In this document: positions 7,523-16,977 of the stretch, piece after piece
Numbering within the stretch: position 1 is the stretch's first letter
How the letters are laid out: every line of letters starts with the position of its first letter
Assembly: GCA_963732155.1 (NCBI GenBank)
Contig: CAVSYB010000003.1
Coordinates: 62,001-126,000 of the forward strand
Direction of reading: 5' to 3'
Length of the DNA: 64,000 bases
Source: Roseiarcus sp963732155
Lineage (GTDB): Bacteria; Pseudomonadota; Alphaproteobacteria; Rhizobiales; Beijerinckiaceae
Translations under genes and position numbers: made by a program
The notes under the pieces: generated by a model
What the model was told of the DNA's origin: nothing
The model's input: only the letters and a program-made list of their open reading frames with translations
Database searches by the model: none

Positions 7523-9721
7523 TTACGCCGATCCGAGCGCGTGATCGGCGAGGCCGCGTTTGCGCAGCAGCGCCTCGCCGTTCGGCGCGCGGCCGCGGAA
7601 GCCGGCATAAGCCTGCTCCGGCTCGCGGCCGTTGCCCGCGGCGTAGACGTAGTCGCGCAGCCTCGCCGCAAGGGTCGGGTCGAAAATGTCGCCGCTCTCC
7701 TCGAACGCCTCGAACCCGTCGGCGTCGAGAATCTCCGACCAGAGATAGCTGTAATAGCCCGCCGAATAGCCCGATCCGGCGAAAATATGCTGGAAATGCG
7801 GGGTGCGGTGGCGCATCGCGATGGCGGCGGGCATGCCGAGCCTTGCAAGCTCGCCGTTTTCAAAGGCGACGACGTCGATCGGCCCTGGCGCGGACTGAAG
7901 ATGCAGGTCGAGGTCGACCAGCGCGGAGGCGGTGAATTCAATCGTCGCGAAGCCCTGATTGAACTGCCGCGCGACCAGCAGGCGGCGCGCCAGCGCCTCG
8001 GGCATCGGCTCGCCGGTTCGATGATGGGCGGCGAAGCGGCGCAGGATTTCCGGCCGCTCGAGCCAATGCTCGTAGAGCTGCGAGGGAAACTCCACGAAAT
8101 CGCGCGCGACATTGGTGCCCGAGATCAGCGGATAAGTCACGTCCGACAGCATCCCGTGCAGCGCGTGGCCGAATTCGTGAAACAGCGTGCGCGCGTCGTC
8201 GAAGCTCAACAGGCAGTCTTCCTCCGCCGCCGCCTTGGCGAGGTTCAGCACGTTGACGACGATCGGCAGGACCGCGCCGTCAAGTTTGCGCTGTTCGCGA
8301 AAAGCGCTCATCCAGGCGCCGCTGCGCTTTGACGGGCGCGCGAAATAATCGCCGATGAACAGTGCGATTTCCCGGCCGTCCCGCCCGATCATGCTCCAGC
8401 AGCGCGCGTCGGGATGATGGAGCTCGACGTCCTTGCGCTCGATGAAGCTGACGCCGAACAGGCGGTTTGCGACGTAAAAGGCCGCCTCGATCATCTTGTC
8501 GAGCCGCAAATAAGGCTTGATCTCGCTCTCGTCGAGATCGAACAGCGCTTTACGCCGCTTCTCCGCGTAATAGCGCCAGTCCCATGGCGCGAGTTGGAAA
8601 TTGCCGCCCTCCTCGGCGACGATCGCCTGCAACGCCGCTTCTTCGCGCAACGCCTGCCTCCGCGCGGGCGCCCACACCGAATTCAGGAGATCAAGCGCCG
8701 CCTGCGGCGTTTTCGCCATCGTGTCGTCGAGGCGAAAATGCGCGTAGCTCGCAAAACCGAGCAGCCGCGCCCGCTCGGCGCGAAGCCGCACCGTCTCGGC
8801 GGCGATGGCGCGATTGTCGCTGACGCCGCCGCGCTCGCCGCGCGCGGCCCAGGCGCGAAAGGCCCTTTCGCGCAAATCGCGTCGTGCGGAAAATTGCAGG
8901 AACGGTTCGACGATCGAGCGCGACAGCGTGATGGCGCGCCGGCCAGGCAGGCCGCGCTCGGCGGCGCTCGCCGCGGCGGCGGCGATCAGCCAATCGGGCA
9001 GGCCTGCGCAATCGTCGGGCGTCTCCAGAGCCTGCACGTAAGCCTTTTCGTCGGCCAGGACGTTCTGGCCGAATTGCGCGCCGAGCGCCGCCAGGCGCTC
9101 GTCGATCTCGGCGAGCCGCGCCTTGGCGTCAGGCGCGAGCCCGGCGCCGTTGCGCCGGAAGGCGATGCGATAGAGGTCGAGCACGCGCGCCTGCTCCGGC
9201 GTCAGGTCCAGGCCCTCCCGCGCCGCATGCAACGCCTCGATGCGGGCGAACAGCGCCTCATTGAGATAGATTTCGCTGCTGGCGCGCGAAAGAACCGGCG
9301 CGATGTCGCGCTCGATCGCCTCCAGCGCATCATTGCTGTGCGCGCCCGCCAGATTGAAAAACACCGCTGCGACGCGATCGAGCCTCTCGCCGCTGCGCTC
9401 CAGCGCCTCGATCGTGTTGGCGAAGGACGCCGGCTCGGGATCGACGGCGATCGCGGCGATCTCGCCACGCTTTTCGGCGAGCGCGGCGTCGAAAGCGGGA
9501 GGGAAATGCTCGGGCAGAATCGCAGCGAACGGCGGCGCCGCGAACGGGCCGGTCCAGGGCGCAAGGAGAGGGTTGGATGCGCCGACGTTTGGCTGGCTCA
9601 GATGACGGACAATCCCGGGCGTCGATGCCGACATTTCGGGCGCCGCGTCCGGGTCTGAGGCGATGGCCCGTGCGATGCGCGCGTCTTCGTTGGAATCCGG
9701 TCTAACGAGTTTCTCATTCAT
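7523..9721 (-). CDS. M3-family oligopeptidase (PrlC/Dcp-like)
   Basis: This zinc metallopeptidase of about 732 residues degrades cytoplasmic oligopeptides. The M3 zinc motif HEFGH is encoded near 8170 (about residue 515), in TLFHEFGHALHGML, with the downstream Glu ligand region EFPSQ. Length is slightly above oligopeptidase A (about 680). The start is uncertain: ATG at 9721 has only a weak ribosome site, ATG at 9634 would give 703 residues, and the open frame continues upstream into mfd. The first 30 residues are low-complexity and lack family similarity. Its closest relatives are the PrlC and Dcp groups; I cannot separate them reliably. Confidence 0.88.
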   Translation of the reverse strand: MNEKLVRPDSNEDARIARAIASDPDAAPEMSASTPGIVRHLSQPNVGASNPLLAPWTGPFAAPPFAAILPEHFPPAFDAALAEKRGEIAAIAVDPEPASFANTIEALERSGERLDRVAAVFFNLAGAHSNDALEAIERDIAPVLSRASSEIYLNEALFARIEALHAAREGLDLTPEQARVLDLYRIAFRRNGAGLAPDAKARLAEIDERLAALGAQFGQNVLADEKAYVQALETPDDCAGLPDWLIAAAAASAAERGLPGRRAITLSRSIVEPFLQFSARRDLRERAFRAWAARGERGGVSDNRAIAAETVRLRAERARLLGFASYAHFRLDDTMAKTPQAALDLLNSVWAPARRQALREEAALQAIVAEEGGNFQLAPWDWRYYAEKRRKALFDLDESEIKPYLRLDKMIEAAFYVANRLFGVSFIERKDVELHHPDARCWSMIGRDGREIALFIGDYFARPSKRSGAWMSAFREQRKLDGAVLPIVVNVLNLAKAAAEEDCLLSFDDARTLFHEFGHALHGMLSDVTYPLISGTNVARDFVEFPSQLYEHWLERPEILRRFAAHHRTGEPMPEALARRLLVARQFNQGFATIEFTASALVDLDLHLQSAPGPIDVVAFENGELARLGMPAAIAMRHRTPHFQHIFAGSGYSAGYYSYLWSEILDADGFEAFEESGDIFDPTLAARLRDYVYAAGNGREPEQAYAGFRGRAPNGEALLRKRGLADHALGSA

Positions 9722-9825
9722 GAAGTGCAACCTGACAGGCCCTCGGCTTGCGGCACGCAATGGCGCGGGCACAGTCGAGACATCGTCCATATGGGGCGAC
9801 GACCAAGGGTTAGGCAACCGCTCCC

Positions 9826-12800
9826 CTACCCCTTCCGCCCCGCGATCTTCGCCAGCTCGCGCATGATCGCCAGCGTTCCCTCCAGCCGGGCGCCCATCTC
9901 CTCGAAATCGTCGGTGACGACGATGCGCATGTCGGGGCGCACCTTGGCGAGCGAGCCTTTCGCGGCGACCCATTGACCAGCGCGCCGGGATTGGCGAAGG
10001 AATTGTCGCGGAACGCGAGCGTCACGCCCTTGGGGCCGGCGTCGAGCTTCTCGACATTGGCGCGCCGGCACAAAGCCTTGATCGTCACCAGCTTGATCAG
10101 CAGCGCGACCTCGGGCGGCGGCGGCCCGAAGCGGTCGACAATCTCGGCGCCCATCGCCTCGATGTCCTCGTCGCTTTCGAGCGCCGACAGCCTGCGGTAG
10201 AGGTTGAGCCGGGTCGCCAGATCGGGGATGTAATCCTCGGGAATGGTGACCGGCGCTCCCGAGCGAAATGGTCGGCGACCACATTTCCTGGGCCGGCTCG
10301 TCGACGCCGCTCTTCAGGCGCTCGACCGCCTCCTGCACCATCTGCTGGTAGAGTTCGTAGCCGACTTCGCGGATATGGCCGGATTGCTCGTCGCCGAGCA
10401 GGTTGCCGGCCCCGCGAATGTCGAGATCGTGGCTCGCCAGTTGGAAGCCGGCGCCGAGCGTGTCGAGCGACTGCAGCACTTTCAGCCGCTTTTCGGCCTG
10501 CGGCGTCAAGGGCTTGTCGACGGCGACGGTGAAAATCGCATAGGCGCGGGCCTTCGAGCGGCCGACGCGGCCGCGCAATTGATAGAGCTGGGCGAGGCCG
10601 AACATGTCGGCGCGATGGACGATCAGCGTGTTGGCGGTCGGGATGTCGAGCCCGGATTCGACGATCGAGGTCGACAGCAGGATGTCGTATTTGCCGTCGT
10701 AGAAGGCGCCGATCTTGTCCTCCAGCTCGCGCGAGGCCATCTGGCCATGTGCGACGACGAATTTCGCCTCCGGGGCGTTCTGGCGAAGAAAGGCCGCGGC
10801 CTCGTCGAGGTCTTCGATGCGCGGGCAGACGTAGAACGACTGGCCGCCGCGATAGCGCTCGCGCAACAGGGCTTCGCGCACGATCAGCGCGTCGAAAGGC
10901 GAGACGAAGGTGCGCACCGCCAGCCGGTCGACCGGCGGCGTCGCGATGATCGACAGTTCGCGCACCCCGGTCATCGCCAGCTGCAGGGTGCGCGGGATCG
11001 GGGTCGCCGACAGCGTCAGCACATGCACTTCGGCGCGCAGCTCCTTCAGCCGCTCCTTGTGGGCGACGCCGAAATGCTGCTCCTCGTCGATCACCACCAG
11101 GGCGAGGTCCTTGAACGAGACGGCCTTGCCGAGCACCGCATGGGTGCCGACCACGATATCGACCGAACCCTCGGCGAGACCCTTCTTGACCTCGCGCTGC
11201 TCGGCCGCCCCGACCATCCGCGAAAGCTGGCCGATCCGGACCGGCAGGCCGGCGAACCGCGTGGCGAAGTTCTTGGCGTGCTGGCGCGCCAGCAGCGTGG
11301 TGGGGACCACGACCGCGGTCTGCTTGCCGTTGATTGCCGCGACGAACGCGGCGCGCAGCGCGACTTCGGTCTTGCCGAAGCCGACGTCGCCGCACACCAG
11401 GCGGTCCATCGGATGGCCGGAATTGAGATCGTCGAGCGTCGCCTCGATGGCGTTGGCCTGATCCGGCGTCTCGTCATAGGGGAAGCGCGCGCAGAACTCG
11501 TCGTAGAGCCCTTCGGGGGGGACCAGGCGCGGCGCCGCGCGCAACTGCCGCGCCGCCGCGACGCGGATCAGTTCGCCGGCCATCTCACGCACGCGCTTCT
11601 TCAGGCGCGCCTTGCGCGTCTGCCAGCCCGAAGACCCCAACCGGTCGAGCTGCGCTTCGGCTTCCTCCGATCCGTAGCGCGAGAGAAGTTCGAGGTTTTC
11701 GACCGGCAGGAACAGGCGGTCGCCGCCGGCGTAGTGGATTTCCAGGCAGTCGTGCGGCGCGCCCGCCGCGGTGATCGTCTGCAAGCCGACGAAGCGGCCG
11801 ATGCCGTGATCGATATGCACGACGAGATCGCCGGCCGAGAGAGACGAGGCCTCGGCGAGGACGTCCTGCGCGCGCCGCTTGTGCTTGCGCGGACGCACCA
11901 GGCGGTCGCCGAGAATGTCCTGCTCGCCGATGACCGCCAGATCGTCGGTCTCGAAGCCCTGCTCGAGCGCGATGACCGCCAGCGGCAGGGCGCCGGGGCG
12001 CGCCGCTTTGGCCTGCGCCAGCGAGGAGACCAGCTCCTGCGACTTCAGGCCGTGTTCGGCGAGCACATGCGACAGACGCTCGCGCGAGCCGTCGGTCCAG
12101 CCCGCGACGATCACCCGCCGGCCTTTACCCTGCAGCGCGCGGATGTGCGCGACCGCGGCGTCGAACACATTGGCGTTTTCGTCCTGCCGTTCGGGCGCGA
12201 AATTGCGCCCGGCGCAGCCGCCGCAATCGGTCGCGTCGGCGCCCGGCGGGGCGGCGAACGGCGTGAGGCGCGCCAGCGGCGCCGCGGCGAGGCGCTCGCG
12301 CCACTCGTCTTCCGACAGATACAGCCGATCGGGCTTCAGCGGGCGATAATTGGCGCCCGCCGCGTCCTGCTCGTAGGCGGCCTTGCGCGCCTGATAATAA
12401 TCGGCGATCTGCGCGAAGCGTTCGCGCGCGGCGTCATCGGCGTGCGCGTCGAGAACGATCGGCGCATCCGCGACATAGTCGAACAGGCTGTCCATCGCGC
12501 CGTAGAACAGCGGCAGCCAATGTTCGAAGCCGGCCGGCCGGCGCCCTTCGCTGACCGCTTCGTAAAGCTTGTCGCCGTGCGTCTGCGCGCCGAATTCCGC
12601 GACATAGGCCTGGCGAAAGCGGCGGATCGACTCGCTGGTGATCTGCGCCTCGCTGACCGGCACGAGGTCGAGGGCGCGCAATTGCCCGATGCTGCGCTGT
12701 GTCTCCGGATCGAACGTGCGGATCGATTCCAGCGTGTCGCCGAAGAAATCGAGCCGCGCCGGCGCCGCGGCGCCCGGCGCGTAAAGGTCGAGAATGCCGC

Positions 12801-13356
12801 CGCGCATCGCATATTCGCCGACGTCGCGCACGCTGGTGGCGCGCGAAAAACCGTTGGTCTCCAGCCAGCGCGCGAGCTCCTCCATATCGACGCTGTTGCC
12901 GGGCGCGGCCGAAAACGCCGCGCCGGCGACGGAGCGCAACGGCGGCGCGCGTTGCACCAGCGCATTGACCGTGGTCGCCAGGACGCGCGGCCGCTCGAGC
13001 GCGCCGCGCGAGCGCGCCAGACGCGCCAGCGCCGTCATCCGCTGCGCGGAAATCCCCGCGTTCGGCGAGACGCGGTCGTACGGCTGGCAATCCCAGGCGG
13101 GCAGATAGAGCGCCTCGATCGCCGGCGCCGCGAAGGCCAGCGCGTCGATGAAGCTCTGGGCGCGCTGCCCGTCGCGCGCGACGAAGCAAAGCGCGACCGC
13201 GCGCCGCTCGCCCGCCTTGGCGAGCGCGAGAGCGAGATCGGCGACCACGAAAGCGTCGAAACCCTCAGGCGCCGAGCCGAGCGTGACCGCGCCGCCCGTG
13301 GCGAGGCGGCTCAGCGCATGGCCGAGGCGGCCGGCGGGCTGGACGCTTTCCTTCAC
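9826..13356 (-). CDS. mfd: Transcription-repair coupling factor Mfd, with two compensating frame breaks
   Basis: Mfd displaces stalled RNA polymerase and recruits UvrA. The order of domains is normal: UvrB-like N-terminal module, RNA-polymerase-interacting domain around residue 480-560, then the RecG-like motor with GDVGFGKTE, DEEQHFG and the SATPIPRTL motif. I chose GTG at 13356, which overlaps the sdhE stop as GTGA; upstream codons in this frame only read through sdhE. The C-terminal domain is out of frame between about 10258 and 9974. An extra base near 10257-10260 shifts the frame and a missing base near 9970-9977 restores it, and the correct peptide (MGAEIVDRFG...) is intact in the other frame. 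This pattern favours sequence error, but a damaged UvrA-binding domain cannot be excluded. Confidence 0.92.
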   Translation of the reverse strand: MKESVQPAGRLGHALSRLATGGAVTLGSAPEGFDAFVVADLALALAKAGERRAVALCFVARDGQRAQSFIDALAFAAPAIEALYLPAWDCQPYDRVSPNAGISAQRMTALARLARSRGALERPRVLATTVNALVQRAPPLRSVAGAAFSAAPGNSVDMEELARWLETNGFSRATSVRDVGEYAMRGGILDLYAPGAAAPARLDFFGDTLESIRTFDPETQRSIGQLRALDLVPVSEAQITSESIRRFRQAYVAEFGAQTHGDKLYEAVSEGRRPAGFEHWLPLFYGAMDSLFDYVADAPIVLDAHADDAARERFAQIADYYQARKAAYEQDAAGANYRPLKPDRLYLSEDEWRERLAAAPLARLTPFAAPPGADATDCGGCAGRNFAPERQDENANVFDAAVAHIRALQGKGRRVIVAGWTDGSRERLSHVLAEHGLKSQELVSSLAQAKAARPGALPLAVIALEQGFETDDLAVIGEQDILGDRLVRPRKHKRRAQDVLAEASSLSAGDLVVHIDHGIGRFVGLQTITAAGAPHDCLEIHYAGGDRLFLPVENLELLSRYGSEEAEAQLDRLGSSGWQTRKARLKKRVREMAGELIRVAAARQLRAAPRLVPPEGLYDEFCARFPYDETPDQANAIEATLDDLNSGHPMDRLVCGDVGFGKTEVALRAAFVAAINGKQTAVVVPTTLLARQHAKNFATRFAGLPVRIGQLSRMVGAAEQREVKKGLAEGSVDIVVGTHAVLGKAVSFKDLALVVIDEEQHFGVAHKERLKELRAEVHVLTLSATPIPRTLQLAMTGVRELSIIATPPVDRLAVRTFVSPFDALIVREALLRERYRGGQSFYVCPRIEDLDEAAAFLRQNAPEAKFVVAHGQMASRELEDKIGAFYDGKYDILLSTSIVESGLDIPTANTLIVHRADMFGLAQLYQLRGRVGRSKARAYAIFTVAVDKPLTPQAEKRLKVLQSLDTLGAGFQLASHDLDIRGAGNLLGDEQSGHIREVGYELYQQMVQEAVERLKSGVDEPAQEMWSPTISLGSAGHHSRGLHPRSGDPAQPLPQAVGARKRRGHRGDGRRDCRPLRAAAARGRAADQAGDDQGFVPARQCREARRRPQGRDARVPRQFLRQSRRAGQWVAAKGSLAKVRPDMRIVVTDDFEEMGARLEGTLAIMRELAKIAGRKG

Positions 13357-13658
13357 GAGCGCCGCGCTGGTCGCGCCAGAGCCGCGCGCGGCGCCTGCCG
13401 CAGCCGCGCGAGCAAGGGCGTGTCGTAGTCGGCGGGCGTCGGCTCCTCGCCGGTGATCCAGGCGAGCAGCGCAGGATCGGGCGCATCGAGCAGGCGCTCG
13501 AACTCGTCGAGTTCGGCCGCCGACATCGCCGGCAATTCGGCGTCGGCGAAATGACCCATCACGAGGTCCATCTCGCGCATGCCGCGCCGCCATGCGCGGA
13601 AAAGAATGCGCCGGCGGCGGGCGTCAAGCCCGGCGCTCGACAGGTCCGAGCCAATCAT
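13353..13658 (-). CDS. sdhE: FAD assembly factor SdhE
   Basis: This 101-residue SdhE (DUF339) promotes covalent flavinylation of succinate dehydrogenase SdhA. The conserved RRGMREMDL with the RGxxE core lies at about residues 24-32, followed by the helical ELDEFERLLDAPDPALLAWI pattern. It overlaps mfd by four bases (GTGA), so the two are translationally coupled; an sdhE-mfd neighbourhood is common in Alphaproteobacteria. The N-terminal 12 residues before the first helix are slightly longer than in E. coli. Confidence 0.9.
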   Translation of the reverse strand: MIGSDLSSAGLDARRRRILFRAWRRGMREMDLVMGHFADAELPAMSAAELDEFERLLDAPDPALLAWITGEEPTPADYDTPLLARLRQAPRAALARPARRS

Positions 13659-13770
13659 GGGAGTCCTTGAGGCGCCGCGCCAATGGGGAAAGCGCGCCCG
13701 CCGGGCGGCTTATAGCGAGGGCGGCGGGACCTGTCAGCCCCGTTGAACAAGCGCCGCGTCCCCGGCGCCC

Positions 13771-14130
13771 TCAAGTCACTTTGGCGGCATAGATTTCCGG
13801 CTTGAAGCCGACGAGGATTTCGCCGCCGAGGTCGAGCACCGGCCGCTTGATCATCGAGGGCTGCTCCAGCATCAGGGCGATCGCCCGGGCCTTGGTCAGG
13901 CCCTCCTTGGCCGCGTCCGGCAGCGCGCGGAACGTCGAACCCGACCGGTTGAGCAGCGTCTCCCAGCCCGCCGCCTCCACCCACGCCTTCAGCCGCGCGC
14001 GATCGATCCCCTCCGTCTTGTAGTCGTGGAAGGCGTAGGGGACGCGGCGGTCGGCCAGCCATTGGCGCGCCTTCTTCATCGTGTCGCAGTTCTTGATGCC
14101 GTAGATGGTGACCGGCTTGCTCGCAGCCAT
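13771..14130 (-). CDS. ArsC/Spx-family reductase (YffB-like)
   Basis: This 119-residue thioredoxin-fold protein belongs to the ArsC family. The N-terminal YGIKNCDTMKKA carries a single active-site cysteine, and KRPVL with GFKPE near the C-terminus is characteristic. YffB-type members are thought to be glutathione-dependent thiol reductases; true arsenate reductase activity is not implied. The start at 14130 has GGAG seven bases upstream, better than the longer ORF to 14181. It is divergent from the GNAT gene; the 91-base gap must hold both promoters. Confidence 0.88.
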   Translation of the reverse strand: MAASKPVTIYGIKNCDTMKKARQWLADRRVPYAFHDYKTEGIDRARLKAWVEAAGWETLLNRSGSTFRALPDAAKEGLTKARAIALMLEQPSMIKRPVLDLGGEILVGFKPEIYAAKVT

Positions 14131-14221
14131 CGATTGCTCCGTCTTGCCCTCTGCGCCTTCGCTGGACGATCCGGACGGCATAGGCTATCGCCGGGCGCCG
14201 CGCGAGGGCCAAGGAGCCGCC

Positions 14222-14674
14222 ATGAACGCCGCCACGATCAGCATTCGCCCGCTGGAACGGGAGCATCATGCGGCGTGGCTGCCGCTGTGGCGCGGCTACC
14301 AGGCGTTTTACGAGGCCGACATCCCGGCCGAAGTCAGCGCGCTGACCTTCGAGCGCCTGCTCGATCCCGCCGAGCCGATGGCCGGCGCCCTCGCCTGGGA
14401 CGAGGCGAGCGCCGTCGGCCTCGTCCATCGCATCCGCCACCGCTCCTGCTGGACCGCCGGCGACTATTGCTACCTCCAGGACCTGTTCGTCGCCCCGGCG
14501 GCGCGCGGCGCCGGCGTCGGCCGCCAGCTGATCGAGCATGTCTACGAGGCGGCGCGGCGCGAGGGCTGCTCGCGCGTGCACTGGCTGACCCAGGAGACCA
14601 ACGCGACGGCGCGCCGGCTCTACGACGGCCTCGCCGAGCGCTCCGGCTTCATCCAGTACCGCAGGATTTTTTGA
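14222..14674 (+). CDS. GNAT-family N-acetyltransferase
   Basis: This 150-residue acetyltransferase has the acetyl-CoA-binding motif RGAGVGRQL (about residues 95-103, the Q/RxxGxG/A motif) after a YLQDLFV strand, and ends in a YRRIF strand. AAGGAG precedes the ATG with good spacing. The substrate is unknown. The overall pattern resembles GNATs that acetylate small amines or amino acids. It is convergent with the GST gene, whose stop lies only 6 bases away. Confidence 0.88.
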   Translation: MNAATISIRPLEREHHAAWLPLWRGYQAFYEADIPAEVSALTFERLLDPAEPMAGALAWDEASAVGLVHRIRHRSCWTAGDYCYLQDLFVAPAARGAGVGRQLIEHVYEAARREGCSRVHWLTQETNATARRLYDGLAERSGFIQYRRIF

Positions 14675-14680
14675 GCGAGG

Positions 14681-15386
14681 TCATGATCGCTTGGGGATTT
14701 CCAGGCCGCGCTGCACCGCCGGGCGGGCGAGCGCGCGCTCCAGCCAGGCCGGGACGCGCTCCAGCTTGTCGAACTCGACGATGTCGCGCGCGCCGTAGAA
14801 GCCGACGAGATTGCGCACCCAGCCGAGCAACGAGACGTCGGCGATGGTGAATTCATCGCCCATGATCCATCGCCGGCCCTGAAGCCGCGTTTCAAGCACG
14901 CCGAGCAGGCGCTCGGATTCGCTGCGGTAGCGCTCCAGCGGGCGCTTGTCGGGGATGTCCTTGCCGGCGAATTTGAAGAAAAAGCCGAGCTGGCCGAAAA
15001 TCGGGCCGATGAACGCCATCTGGAAGAACACCCACTCGATGGTCTCGTAGCGCCGCGCCGCGTCGGCGGGCAGCAGCTCGCCGGTCTTTTCCGCAAGATA
15101 GAGCAGGATCGCGCCGGATTCGAACAGACCCAGCGGCTTGCCGCCCGGCCCATTGGGATCGATGATCGCCGGGATCTTGCCGTTGGGGTTCAGCGACAGG
15201 AATTCCGGCGTCCAGCTTTCATTCTTGCCGATCTCGATCAGATGCGGCTCGTAAGGCAGCCCGATCTCCTCCAGCATGATCGAAACCTTCACGCCGTTCG
15301 GGCGTCGGCAGCGAATAGAGCTGCAGGCGATCCGGATGCGCGGCGGGCCAGCGCTTGGTGATCGGAAAAGCGGAAAGATCGGGCAT
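14681..15386 (-). CDS. Glutathione S-transferase (YfcG/YghU-like), one-base frame break near its start
   Basis: The protein resembles nu-class disulphide-bond oxidoreductase GSTs: TPNGVKVSIMLEE (thioredoxin fold) and NPNGKIPAI, then the C-terminal helical domain with FTIADVS. The natural start is the ATG at 15386, but that frame reads correctly only for about 28 residues. An extra base near 15297-15303 (within GCCCGAACGG) shifts it, and the remainder continues in another frame. Restoring one base gives an uninterrupted GST of about 234 residues. It is the last chromosomal-type gene before the island. Sequence error or a recent pseudogene are both possible. Confidence 0.85.
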
Positions 15387-15591
15387 GCGGGGCTCCGTGG
15401 GGGATCGACTGGCGAATGCCGATGAAGATAGGGAGGGTTTGGCGGATCGCCAAGCAAGGCCCGGTTAAGAGGTCGATCGGTTACGATTCGTTTGAGGCGC
15501 CTCGGGACCGCAAAGATTGAGAAGCGAGATCAGCAATATATTTTGGCAAGCTCAGGTCGAGTGCTATGGTTCCTCTGCCGGAGAGGGGACC
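15387..15591. other. Left margin of the accessory region
   Basis: These 205 bases lie between the GST gene and the ParB-like gene. I see no guaA-like core, inverted repeat or integrase remnant, so the left boundary of the island cannot be fixed from sequence alone. A promoter for the ParB-Dam pair is expected here. The AT-richer stretch around 15530-15550 (CAATATATTTTGG) is the likeliest place. Confidence 0.4.
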
Positions 15592-16977
15592 ATGGAAAAA
15601 CTTGAACTGGAAGTCGGGGAACTCCTCCTCGACGTGGAAAACCCGCGTATTGGGTCGGCTGACACGCAGGCAGAGGCGCTCGAAGCCATCGTCGAGTTGG
15701 ATAGCTCTCATTTCAAGAACATGATGCGCAGCATCAAAGAGCACGGCCTTGACCCCGGCGATTCCTTCTATGTGCTTCAAAGCGAGGAGGAGGAAAGCGC
15801 CTACGTCGTGGTGGACGGTAACCGGCGCCTCGCCGCCCTCAAGGTCCTGAATGATCCCACCATTCTGCAAGGGACCACGCTCGGGGCGAACCTTATCAAG
15901 CAGATCGCCAAGGTGGCCGAGGGGTTCAACCCCGAGAGGACCAAGGTCCTCAGCGCCGTCCTGTTCGACAATCGAGATATCGCCAACGAATGGATCCTGC
16001 GCCGACATGGCCGGAGCATGGAAGGCGAAGGTCGTATCTCCTGGGGCCCGTTGGAGATCGAACGCTTCAAGAAGGAGCGGACAACTCTCGACGTGATCGA
16101 TTTCGTTGAGCGGAACTCAACGTTCAGCGACGACATCTGGCGCCAAGTCAAGCACTCGGTCGAGAATGCACCGAACGTCCTTCGCAGGCTGATCAACTCC
16201 CGCTGCGGCCGCGAGTGGCTCGGCGTTACGGTAAAGAACGTGGATGGCGCAAAGGTGCCCTTCTTCGACCGCGACCCCGAGTTCGTGGTTACGCTGCTTT
16301 CTCGGCTCTTCGCGGATATCGACGGCAAGAAGGTCGACACCCGCAGCCTCAACAAGGCGCAAGACATTGAGGACTACTTCGACGCGCTACCGGACGAACT
16401 GCATCCGAGCGACACGCCTAGAGGCCAGCTTCAAAGCTTCAAGGACGCCGTCGTCCCCGTTACGGCGGGCCGCCCGCGCCTGAGCAAGGTCGCTGGCGCG
16501 CAGACCAAGAAGGACAAAACGGTCAAGACGTCACCACCTCGGGCGACGCTGGCGCCCTCGCGTCATCCCTTCGCGCAGCCCGCAACAGAGAAAGGCAAGC
16601 AACTGCTCCGCGAGGCGGCGAAGGTAAGGTTGAGAGACTTCCCGTTGGGGAGCGCCTACATCCTGCGGTCGTTCTTGGAACACACCGTTGACGTGTACAT
16701 GACTCAAGAAAAAATCCCGTTCTTTGAGAATAGCAAGCAGCTCGAACTTAAGCTGCGCGCTGACCGCGTGATCAAGCACTTGGTGGCGAACAAGAGGGCC
16801 GAGATGAAGCACTTGAAGGGGGTGAACCGGACATTAACCAGCAACTCCGACCCTGCGTCGATCCAGGCTCTCAATGACTATCACCATGATCAGTATCAGG
16901 TGCCTGCCGTCGACGTACTCAGGAATGCCTGGGAGACGGCCATTCCGCTGTTCGTCGCGGTCTATGGAAAAGCGTGA
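15592..16977 (+). CDS. ParB/Srx-fold protein with an uncharacterised helical C-terminus
   Basis: The 461-residue protein begins with a ParB N-terminal-like (ParB/sulfiredoxin) domain. LLLDVENPR and the signature VDGNRRLAALK (74-84) are clear. There is no ParB helix-turn-helix or partner ParA, so it is not a partition protein. Residues about 300-345 are a charged Pro/Lys/Thr-rich linker. The last about 110 residues are predicted helical, with R-x-FLE and LNDYHHDQ segments that resemble HEPN-like helical folds to me; this is a weak inference. GGAGAGGGGACC precedes the ATG at 15592. The stop overlaps the start of the Dam gene, so the two proteins are co-translated and probably work together, perhaps as a modification or defence pair. 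Confidence 0.72.
   Translation: MEKLELEVGELLLDVENPRIGSADTQAEALEAIVELDSSHFKNMMRSIKEHGLDPGDSFYVLQSEEEESAYVVVDGNRRLAALKVLNDPTILQGTTLGANLIKQIAKVAEGFNPERTKVLSAVLFDNRDIANEWILRRHGRSMEGEGRISWGPLEIERFKKERTTLDVIDFVERNSTFSDDIWRQVKHSVENAPNVLRRLINSRCGREWLGVTVKNVDGAKVPFFDRDPEFVVTLLSRLFADIDGKKVDTRSLNKAQDIEDYFDALPDELHPSDTPRGQLQSFKDAVVPVTAGRPRLSKVAGAQTKKDKTVKTSPPRATLAPSRHPFAQPATEKGKQLLREAAKVRLRDFPLGSAYILRSFLEHTVDVYMTQEKIPFFENSKQLELKLRADRVIKHLVANKRAEMKHLKGVNRTLTSNSDPASIQALNDYHHDQYQVPAVDVLRNAWETAIPLFVAVYGKA

Noticed and set aside
10243..13428. Very long plus-strand ORF (1061 codons) opposite mfd
   Set aside because: It is antisense to a clear mfd gene, has the Arg/Ala-rich composition of a GC-rich shadow frame and no recognisable domain.
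15592..16977. ParB-like gene as a plasmid partition or replication system
   Set aside because: No ParA, no helix-turn-helix of ParB, no parS-like repeats and no replication gene nearby.
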